From assembly GCA_903823545.1 (NCBI GenBank), contig CAIJTL010000655.1, positions 1 to 6,381 of the forward strand: a stretch of DNA of 6,381 bases. The letters are read 5' to 3'. The first letter of the stretch is position 1; every line of letters begins with the position of its first letter. A program made the position numbers and the translations under genes. This document shows, piece after piece, positions 1-5,656 of the stretch. The notes beneath the pieces are model-generated. The model did no database searches. It was not told the origin of the DNA and saw nothing but the letters and a program-made list of their open reading frames with translations. The DNA comes from an uncultured Planctomycetaceae bacterium (GTDB lineage: Bacteria > Planctomycetota > Planctomycetia > Planctomycetales > Planctomycetaceae).

Positions 1-1835
1 CCTCGGCCGTGAAAGAACGTCAGTCGGACATCGCGAGCGGCGGCGGTCTTGTGCAGCGCGTCTTGGGCTCGATCGAGTCCCCAGCAGGCCGCGAGATAAC
101 CGCCGTCCTTGGTGCTGTCCGAGTATCCGACCATCACGATTTGCCGGTTGCCTTGCGCTCGGAGATGCTCAGCGTAGAACGGCTGATCGAGGATCTCGGC
201 CATGACTTCTGGTGCCGCTCGCAAGTCGCCGATCTTCTCGAACAACGGGACGATTCGCAGTGCATGCAGCGGAGGCGGCGAATCGGTGCGAGGTTCGGCA
301 CAAGCGCGTCGCCACAGCCACAAGACCGTGAGCAAATCCGATGGCCAGCGAGTCATGCTCACGACATGACCACCCAGGCAATCGGGACCAAAGCGTTCGA
401 TGGCGACTCGCAACATCCGAAACAATCGGAGCGTGTCGCGAGTCAAAGGCGCGAGTCGTTCTTCATCGAGCGGCTTCGCGACTCCCATCGTTTTCACGAG
501 CACCGCCTGGCGCTGCGGTTCGTCGAGCGATCCAAAGTCGGGGCACTCGCCGCTAAGCCGGAGCAATTCGGTCATGACCTCGCGGTATCGAGTCGCGTCC
601 TGACGCACATCGAGCCGCGTGAGATTCAGACCAAACACGCGGGTCAAATCGAACCAGCGTTGAGCCTCCATCGCCAAAGCCGATTGACCGTGACGTCCCT
701 TCAATCCGACGATCATCGCCTCGACGTCGTGTTCGAGTTCTTGGCCGTCTTGATAAGCTCCATCGAGCATCGGTTCGGCCATCACCGCACATCGCGATTG
801 CCGCAATCGCCATTCGATGAGCTTAATCCAGCGGCGATAGACCTCGTGAGGAGCGACTCGACTGAGCGTCGCCGCGAATTGTGGCCAGCGTTGCTCGGCC
901 TCGACGACCGCCTTCGCGAGATCATCATCGGTCAACACGTTGCGGGCCGACACCGACAAAAAGTCGTACAGCTTTTTGCACCATTCGAGATGCCGGTCGA
1001 TCGCCGTGTCTCGCAGCCAGACGAGCGTTCGTTCGGTGATGTCCCAAGTCACGTCGGGATGACCGTCGCGATCGCCGCCCATCCACGATCCGAATCGAAG
1101 GAACCTCGGCAGCTTGAATTCATGATCGGGAAACTCACGAGCGAGTGCCTGTCGCAACGAGAGGTAAATCGCCGGGACAACCTCCCACAGCCGAGGCATG
1201 ATCGACAGCCCCCGTTCGACTTCCTCCAGAACACTCGGCCGCATCGGTCGCAGGAATTCGGTTTGCCAAAGAACAGTCAAGTCGGCTCGCAAGCGAGTCA
1301 TCACGGCGGTTCGTTCGCGCGGCAAGAAGTCGGTGCGATCGAGATCTTGCAGGCACTGCCGCATGCGCCGCAGTTTCGCCCGAATCGAACGCCGCTTGGC
1401 TTCGCTCGGATGAGCGGTGAAGACCAGTTCGACGTCGAGCTTTTCCAATGCCTGTTGAACTTGCTCGGCGTTCAAACCGGCGGCTTTCAATTGCTGGATC
1501 GACGCTCCGATCGATTCGCTGATCGGAGCGGGATGCTTTTCTTGCTCGCGCTGCCGCAGCACGCGAACTCGCTGCCGGTCCTCGGCGAGATTCGCCAGAT
1601 CGAAGAAGATGCTCAGCGACCGAGCGACTAAGCGGGCTTGATCCTCGCTGAGCGCGGTGATCCGTTTGGACAATTCCGCCTCGGCACCTGGGACGTTCGC
1701 TCGGCGGTCGCGAGCCAAATGCCGAATCTCCGTGACCAGTTGAACGGCCTCGTCTCCGGAATCTTCGGTGATGATTTCACCCAACATGTCTCCCAAAAGA
1801 CGGACGTCGCGGCGGAGCTGATCGTTGTTGACCAT
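1..1835 (-). CDS. ppc: Phosphoenolpyruvate carboxylase, N-terminal ~611 residues (3' end outside window)
   Basis: The enzyme carboxylates phosphoenolpyruvate with bicarbonate to give oxaloacetate and phosphate, the cytoplasmic anaplerotic step feeding the TCA cycle. The minus-strand frame is open from the ATG at 1835 to the left edge (611 codons plus two bases). It starts MVNNDQLRRDVRLLGDMLGE, as family N-termini do. Visible motifs are VFTAHPSEAKRRS at residues 138-150 (H142 matches catalytic His138 of E. coli; the usual Thr of TAHPTE is Ser), FGSWMGGDRDGHPDVT at 248-263, GYSDSTKDGGY at 570-580, and FFHGR at 607-611, cut by the edge; H609 matches E. coli His579. Family members are about 880-940 residues, so roughly 300 are missing to the left. 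No clear Shine-Dalgarno precedes the ATG. The frame stays open upstream for at least 120 bases, but family similarity begins at this ATG. It diverges from the phosphofructokinase gene. The identification is secure. Confidence 0.96.
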   Translation of the reverse strand, partial: MVNNDQLRRDVRLLGDMLGEIITEDSGDEAVQLVTEIRHLARDRRANVPGAEAELSKRITALSEDQARLVARSLSIFFDLANLAEDRQRVRVLRQREQEKHPAPISESIGASIQQLKAAGLNAEQVQQALEKLDVELVFTAHPSEAKRRSIRAKLRRMRQCLQDLDRTDFLPRERTAVMTRLRADLTVLWQTEFLRPMRPSVLEEVERGLSIMPRLWEVVPAIYLSLRQALAREFPDHEFKLPRFLRFGSWMGGDRDGHPDVTWDITERTLVWLRDTAIDRHLEWCKKLYDFLSVSARNVLTDDDLAKAVVEAEQRWPQFAATLSRVAPHEVYRRWIKLIEWRLRQSRCAVMAEPMLDGAYQDGQELEHDVEAMIVGLKGRHGQSALAMEAQRWFDLTRVFGLNLTRLDVRQDATRYREVMTELLRLSGECPDFGSLDEPQRQAVLVKTMGVAKPLDEERLAPLTRDTLRLFRMLRVAIERFGPDCLGGHVVSMTRWPSDLLTVLWLWRRACAEPRTDSPPPLHALRIVPLFEKIGDLRAAPEVMAEILDQPFYAEHLRAQGNRQIVMVGYSDSTKDGGYLAACWGLDRAQDALHKTAAARDVRLTFFHGR

Positions 1836-1898
1836 GAATTCAGAGCGCTTTCGGTGTGTGGACCTTGATGAAGATGTTCGGCAGGCTTCAGAGATTCG

Positions 1899-1921
1899 GC
1901 CGAGTCGCTCCGCGACTCGGC
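1899..1921. repeat. Perfect inverted repeat, 10-bp stem with 3-nt loop, in the ppc leader
   Basis: The arms GCCGAGTCGC (1899-1908) and GCGACTCGGC (1912-1921) are exact reverse complements around the three-base loop TCC. It lies 63 bases upstream of the ppc start codon, so it would be in the ppc 5' leader if transcription starts further upstream. Neither strand has a T-run after the stem, so it is not a classical intrinsic terminator. It could be an RNA hairpin in the leader, a dimeric operator, or a copy of a dispersed palindromic repeat; the sequence alone does not decide. Confidence 0.7.
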
Positions 1922-2089
1922 GGGGAGTTGCGGAGCAAATGCCCCACTTTAGATGTTCTCTCACTCACACCGTGTGCCGAACAGGACTCATCTTTCGGAG
2001 GAGTCAGCCTCGGACGAGAAAAGTTCGACGAACCGCGGCAGTTTAGGCATATTTTTCGCGTTGGACACGCCGCGACGAACCCAAAATGG

Positions 2090-2113
2090 GGCCAAAGGTT
2101 CGTTGGCCAAAGG
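2090..2113. repeat. Short direct repeat of GGCCAAAGG upstream of phosphofructokinase
   Basis: GGCCAAAGG occurs at 2090-2098 and again at 2105-2113, a spacing of 15 bases start to start. The second copy overlaps the 8-base palindrome TTGGCCAA (2103-2110). It lies about 160-180 bases upstream of the phosphofructokinase start, a position compatible with a regulator binding site, but it is short enough to be chance. Confidence 0.35.
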
Positions 2114-2269
2114 GCCTTCTGATGATTTCGCACGCAGTGATTGCCTGACGTTGCCGCACTCAATGTCGGTTGCGGATCAGAACGGCGGCGAAATTCAAGA
2201 AAACTGGCCCGGCACACGACTTGCCTGTTTGGCCCAGCACGGACGAACTCCGCCGCGCGCGGTGACTCG

Positions 2270-3601
2270 ATGGGGCTGGGAATGATCCAACAAGAACTTC
2301 TGGCGGTGAAAACGCTGGGGGCATGCCGTGTCGCATCGCCAATGGCCGCGATGCTGGAACGCCGCGCTCCCAGTCTGCATTACGTCGAAGAGACGGACGG
2401 CGTGTTGTTCGACAGCACGCTTTCGGCGTTCCAAATCCGACAGGCCGAAGGTGTCGATCCACCAACGTTTGAGCCCGCCGGGCCACGCAAGAAGATTTTC
2501 TTTGATCCGTCGAAGACCCGCGCCGGCATTGTCACCTGCGGCGGCTTGTGTCCTGGATTGAACGACGTGATTCGTGGCCTGACGCTGACGCTCAACTACG
2601 GTTACGGCGTGCGAAAGGTGTTTGGTTTTTGTCACGGCTTTCGCGGTTTCGCGGCGCAACATGGCCACCCCGTGCTGGAACTGACTCCGAGCTTTGTCAG
2701 TGCCATCAATGAAAAAGGAGGGACAGTGCTGGGCACGTCGCGCGGCAATCAAGATCCGGACGAGATCGTCGATTGTCTGGAGCGAATGAGCATCAACATC
2801 CTGTTCGTGATCGGCGGCGACGGCACGATTCGGGGAGCCATGAAGATCTGCGAGACTCTGGCAGAGCGAGGCTTGAAGATCGCGGTCGTCGGCATCCCCA
2901 AGACGATCGACAACGACATCATGTATATCGATCAGAGCTTCGGCTTTCAGACGGCGTTCTCGGAAGCGACGCGGTCGATTCGCAACGCTCACGCGGAAGC
3001 CAAAGCGTCTCCCAACGGCGTCGGTCTTGTGAAGCTGATGGGCCGGCATTCGGGCTTCATCGCTTGTTACGCGTCGCTCGCCGGTAACGATGCCAACTTC
3101 GTCCTGATTCCCGAAGTCCCGTTTCAGTTGGACGGCCCGCAAGGATTTCTCAGCAGCCTGCGCAAGCGGATCATGGAGCGTCATCACGCCGTCGTCGTCG
3201 TCGCGGAAGGAGCCGGGCAGCATCTGATGGAGGGTTCGTCGAGCCACGATGCGTCCGGCAACGCCAAGTTGCATGAGATCGGCGGCTTCCTCAAGCATCG
3301 CATCCAAGAGTATTTTAAGGCCGAAGCGATCGAGCTGAATCTCAAGTACATTGACCCGAGCTACGACATCCGCAGCGTTCCGGCCAACGCGTACGACAGC
3401 GTCTACAGCAATCGCCTGGCCCGCGCGGCGGCCCATGCCGCCATGAGCGGCCGCACCGAAATGGTTGTCGGTCGCTGGAACAGCCGCTTCGTGCATGTCC
3501 CGATGCCGCTGACGATCCGCGAACGTTACTGCGTTGACCCGAACGGCGACCTGTGGATGAGCGTGTTGGAATCCACAGGGCAATCGCACCAGTACTGCTG
3601 A
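2270..3601 (+). CDS. 6-phosphofructokinase, group II (plant/protist-like), probably ATP-dependent
   Basis: The enzyme phosphorylates fructose 6-phosphate to fructose 1,6-bisphosphate in the cytoplasm, the committing step of glycolysis. With the ATG at 2270 the protein has 443 residues, a usual length for this group. CGGLCPGLN (90-98) is the phosphate-donor loop. GGDGT (182-186) carries the Gly (G185) typical of ATP-using enzymes, where pyrophosphate-using ones have Asp. PKTIDND (210-216) contains the catalytic base D214 and a Lys (K211) where E. coli PfkA has Gly. MGRHSG (257-262) contacts the sugar phosphate. This Gly+Lys combination is known in plant and Entamoeba ATP-dependent enzymes, so ATP use is inferred; pyrophosphate use is not excluded. 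GGTGA at 2261-2265 could serve the 2270 ATG; an in-frame ATG at 2282 preceded by GGGG is nearly as good. The frame is also open upstream to a TTG at 2141, but those residues look unlike the family. Confidence 0.93.
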   Translation: MGLGMIQQELLAVKTLGACRVASPMAAMLERRAPSLHYVEETDGVLFDSTLSAFQIRQAEGVDPPTFEPAGPRKKIFFDPSKTRAGIVTCGGLCPGLNDVIRGLTLTLNYGYGVRKVFGFCHGFRGFAAQHGHPVLELTPSFVSAINEKGGTVLGTSRGNQDPDEIVDCLERMSINILFVIGGDGTIRGAMKICETLAERGLKIAVVGIPKTIDNDIMYIDQSFGFQTAFSEATRSIRNAHAEAKASPNGVGLVKLMGRHSGFIACYASLAGNDANFVLIPEVPFQLDGPQGFLSSLRKRIMERHHAVVVVAEGAGQHLMEGSSSHDASGNAKLHEIGGFLKHRIQEYFKAEAIELNLKYIDPSYDIRSVPANAYDSVYSNRLARAAAHAAMSGRTEMVVGRWNSRFVHVPMPLTIRERYCVDPNGDLWMSVLESTGQSHQYC

Positions 3602-3630
3602 GTGACTCTCGTTGGCGGGGAAGAAACCGT

Positions 3631-3711
3631 TGCTTGATGCCGAATCGCTGGCACTGGGTGCTGTGGGCGCGACGAGACGGCGATTTGTCGAAGTTCATGA
3701 GTTGGCTAACG
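3631..3711 (+). pseudogene. Remnant of a REP-associated tyrosine transposase (RAYT, Y1/IS200-like)
   Basis: The plus-strand frame encodes CLMPNRWHWVLW followed by A and RRDGDLSKFMSWLT. This matches, from memory of the family, the RAYT core CLMPNHWHLVLWPRRDGDLSRFM-WLT. Intact proteins of this family are about 200-240 residues and continue with a THTQRWHAH and YQGRFKSF region; here similarity stops at 3711 and the frame ends at 3771. Nothing family-like precedes the Cys either. The first His of the metal-binding HxH (HUH) motif is Arg, so even this piece would be inactive. It sits in the 200-bp gap between the convergent phosphofructokinase and amidohydrolase genes. The relic was presumably left after insertion and decay. 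Only 27 residues support the call. Confidence 0.65.
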
Positions 3712-3801
3712 AGATTGTCTGGCACCTTTTGTTGCACACCGTCACCACGAATTGGCAGAAGCGGTTTGTGACTGCTCCCGCAGAATCGAACGCAGGACAG
3801 C

Positions 3802-5463
3802 TCACGGCTGATGGCGAAGAGCGCGACCGGGACGCGCGGCGGTGTGGCGGTCGTGGTCGAGCACGAGGGTGCCGTTGACGATGACGTATTCGATGCCGAC
3901 GTTGTCTTGGAACGGGTCGGTGTAGGTCGCTTTGTCGAGGACTCGATCGGGGGCAAATAGAGTGATGTCGGCGAATGCTCCGGCTTGCAAGCGGCCTCGA
4001 TCATGTAGGCCGAGTTTTGCCGCGTTGAGTGACGTCATTTTTCGGACAGCCTCTTCGAGCGTCAGCAGTTTCAGTTCGCGGACATAGACGCCGAGGACTC
4101 GCGGGAAGGTGCCGAAGTTGCGAGGGTGCGGGTTGCCTCGGCGAAGCGGGCCGCTGGTCGCGAATGCGGAACCATCCGAGCCAACCGAGCACCACGGTTG
4201 TTTCAGCGCGACGTTCATGTCTTCTTCTGTGTGATGGGCAAAGACCGTGCTGACCGAGCCGCGTTCTTCGATCAGGATCTCGATCAACACATCGAGCGGA
4301 TCAGGCGGCGGCGTGCGACCTTCGCTCCGTTGAGCGATCACGCGGTCCATGGTCAGGCCGCGATAGCGATTGTTCGCGCTGACCAACATGCGGCTCCAGT
4401 CGCGACCGACGGCGGTGTAGTGGTTGTACCAGCCTTCGATACCAGCCTCGATGTCGTGTTTGAGCTTCGTTCGCTGGGCGGGGTCTTTGAGTCGCTCGAC
4501 GAGCTTCTGTGGTCCACCTTCATGAGCCCACGGTGGCATGATGCTGGCGAGATCGTTGTTGCCGCGTGTGTAAGGATAGACGTTCGCTTGGACGTCGACG
4601 CCACGTTGCCGAGCAGACTCAATCAACGCGAGCACTTCGGGCATCCGCTGCCAAAACTTCTGGTCGGCGATTTTCAGATGGATGATGTCAACCGGGACTC
4701 CGGCTCGTTCGCCTATCGAAATCGTTTCTCGCACCGAATCGAAAACGCCCAAGCCCTCGTTGCGAATGTGTGACGAAAACAGCCCGCCATGATCGCGGAC
4801 GACTCGGCAGAGTTCGACGACTTCATCCGCCGTGGCCAACGAACCGGGAGGCATCATCATCATGCTCGATAGGCCAAATGCTCCGTCTTGCATCGCTTGA
4901 GCGACCAGCTTTTTCATCTCCGCGAACTCTTCAGATGTTGGTCGGCGATGCGAGCGTCCCATCACACATTCCCACACTTGGCCGAGTCCCACATACGACG
5001 CAACGTTGATCGACACGCCCGCGTTGTCGATCGCATCGAAGTAATCTTTCATCGTCTTCAATGAGACGCTTTCACCTTTGATCTTCACTTCTCTTGGCGA
5101 TAACTGATTGAGGAATGGTCCAGGCGAATTCCCTTCGCCGAGCACATCAGTCGTGACTCCCTGACGGATTTTGCTCTGAGCATCTCCATCTTCGAAGAGC
5201 ACAAAATCGGAATGCGAATGGATGTCGATAAATCCCGGCGCGACGACCAGTCCCTTGGCGTCGATCTCGCGCTTCGTTGGTCCTGCAGGAATTCGCCCAA
5301 CAGCAACGATCCGATCACCTCGCACGGCGACATCGCCGTGAACCCACGGATTGCCTGAACCATCGACGATCCGACCGTTCCGGATAACCAAGTCATACGG
5401 AGCGGGCGCGGCATCCGCGCCTAACGCGATCAGGCAGAGAAACGAAGCAAGAAGTCGGCGCAT
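3802..5463 (-). CDS. Secreted N-acyl-D-amino-acid deacylase (D-aminoacylase) family amidohydrolase
   Basis: Family members hydrolyse N-acyl-D-amino acids to a free D-amino acid and a carboxylate with a zinc-dependent TIM-barrel amidohydrolase fold. The ATG at 5463 gives 553 residues. Residues 1-18 are a signal peptide (MRR, hydrophobic stretch, ADA before AP), so export is expected. The small N-terminal beta domain follows (YDLVIRNGRIVDGSG, 23-37), then metal site FIDIHSHSD (H82, H84), SHIRNEG with H232, DIIHLK with H262, and VGSDGS with the likely catalytic D430. The 30-residue H232-H262 spacing equals that of His220-His250 in Alcaligenes D-aminoacylase. That enzyme's zinc-binding Cys96 region (GNCG) here reads GEGNSPGP, with no Cys. 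The C-terminus (EYVIVNG then HTAARPGRALR) is typical. The frame is open further upstream, but the signal peptide and a GAGG site fix this start. Exact substrate is not predictable. Confidence 0.92.
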   Translation of the reverse strand: MRRLLASFLCLIALGADAAPAPYDLVIRNGRIVDGSGNPWVHGDVAVRGDRIVAVGRIPAGPTKREIDAKGLVVAPGFIDIHSHSDFVLFEDGDAQSKIRQGVTTDVLGEGNSPGPFLNQLSPREVKIKGESVSLKTMKDYFDAIDNAGVSINVASYVGLGQVWECVMGRSHRRPTSEEFAEMKKLVAQAMQDGAFGLSSMMMMPPGSLATADEVVELCRVVRDHGGLFSSHIRNEGLGVFDSVRETISIGERAGVPVDIIHLKIADQKFWQRMPEVLALIESARQRGVDVQANVYPYTRGNNDLASIMPPWAHEGGPQKLVERLKDPAQRTKLKHDIEAGIEGWYNHYTAVGRDWSRMLVSANNRYRGLTMDRVIAQRSEGRTPPPDPLDVLIEILIEERGSVSTVFAHHTEEDMNVALKQPWCSVGSDGSAFATSGPLRRGNPHPRNFGTFPRVLGVYVRELKLLTLEEAVRKMTSLNAAKLGLHDRGRLQAGAFADITLFAPDRVLDKATYTDPFQDNVGIEYVIVNGTLVLDHDRHTAARPGRALRHQP

Positions 5464-5470
5464 GAAACGG

Positions 5471-5474
5471 CCTC
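5471..5474 (-). promoter_or_regulatory. Ribosome binding site of the D-aminoacylase-like gene
   Basis: On the minus strand GAGG stands seven bases before the ATG at 5463, a normal Shine-Dalgarno spacing. It supports this start over the longer open frame that reaches 5592, as does the signal peptide beginning exactly here. Confidence 0.6.
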
Positions 5475-5520
5475 GATTGAGCGACGGCGGGAGAGCAGAA
5501 TCACCACGGAGACACTGAAG

Positions 5521-5651
5521 GGCTCTCCGCCATTCCTGTTGACCAACACAGTTGCGCGGCAAGGCGCTAGCCGAGGGTCTGCCGAAAATCACCGGAGGCT
5601 AGCGTCTTGCCGCTCACTTCACACAACTTGCAACACGAGTGGCGGAGAGCC
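5521..5651. repeat. 131-bp imperfect inverted-repeat element, REP- or MITE-like
   Basis: The outer ends GGCTCTCCGCCA (5521-5532) and TGGCGGAGAGCC (5640-5651) are exact reverse complements of 12 bases. Pairing continues inward with interruptions: TC and TGTTG on the left match GA and CAACA on the right. A second strong pair, 5556-5572 with 5597-5613, forms the core. The element almost fills the gap between the minus-strand hypothetical gene, whose stop codon lies five bases from its right end, and the amidohydrolase gene, whose start is 57 bases from its left end. It encodes no protein. I see no clear target-site duplication. The REP or MITE identity is inferred from structure and position; copy number elsewhere in the genome cannot be seen here. 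Confidence 0.7.
5556..5613. repeat. Core hairpin of the inverted-repeat element, 17-bp stem
   Basis: The arms at 5556-5572 (GCGGCAAGGCGCTAGCC) and 5597-5613 (GGCTAGCGTCTTGCCGC) pair over 17 positions with a single non-Watson-Crick position, a G opposite T that is a wobble pair in RNA of the plus strand. The loop is 24 bases. No T-run follows on either strand, so a standard intrinsic terminator is unlikely. Located after the stop codon of the hypothetical gene, it could still stabilise or attenuate a read-through minus-strand transcript into the amidohydrolase gene. Confidence 0.75.
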
Positions 5652-5656
5652 GAATT

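Larger units (their letters stand above)
1836..2269. promoter_or_regulatory. Divergent intergenic control region between ppc and phosphofructokinase
   Basis: These 434 bases separate the start of ppc (minus strand) from the start of the phosphofructokinase gene (plus strand), so they must hold the promoters of both or of an upstream start. Open frames cross the region on both strands, but none resembles a known protein, and they appear to be chance frames in GC-rich DNA. I could not identify a convincing -35/-10 pair on either strand. Visible structure: a strong hairpin near ppc (1899-1921), a CACAC-C-GTGTG palindrome at 1966-1976, and a repeated GGCCAAAGG at 2090-2098 and 2105-2113. The regulatory role is inferred from gene arrangement only. 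Confidence 0.6.

Noticed and set aside
9..1631. A 540-codon plus-strand open frame opposite ppc
   Set aside because: The opposite strand encodes an unmistakable PEP carboxylase with conserved motifs in order. The plus-strand product has no recognisable domain and is a shadow produced by codon bias in GC-rich DNA.
2024..2053. A sigma-70-like promoter for phosphofructokinase (TTCGAC, about 18 bases, CATATT)
   Set aside because: The -35 box matches the consensus poorly, and such pairs are expected by chance in a gap of this length.
2141..2269. A longer phosphofructokinase starting at the TTG at 2141
   Set aside because: The added 43 residues (MPDVAALNVGCGSERRR and onward) are Arg-rich and unlike family N-termini, and no Shine-Dalgarno precedes the TTG.
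1953..2285. A possible small plus-strand gene in the divergent gap (about 110 codons)
   Set aside because: The product matches nothing I recognise, it has no ribosome binding site at a suitable distance, and it would overlap the phosphofructokinase start.
2195..3589. A 464-codon minus-strand open frame opposite phosphofructokinase
   Set aside because: The plus strand carries all phosphofructokinase motifs. The antisense product is Arg/Ala/Val-rich with no family features, typical of a shadow frame.
3602..3801. An intrinsic terminator between the convergent phosphofructokinase and amidohydrolase genes
   Set aside because: I found no stem followed by a T-run on either strand in this gap.
3342..4004. 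A 220-codon minus-strand open frame spanning the convergent gap
   Set aside because: It overlaps the ends of both well-supported genes out of frame, is low-complexity Ser/Arg/Pro-rich, and is not a plausible protein.
4126..4773. A 215-codon plus-strand open frame inside the amidohydrolase gene
   Set aside because: It lies wholly antisense to conserved amidohydrolase motifs and has no recognisable features of its own.
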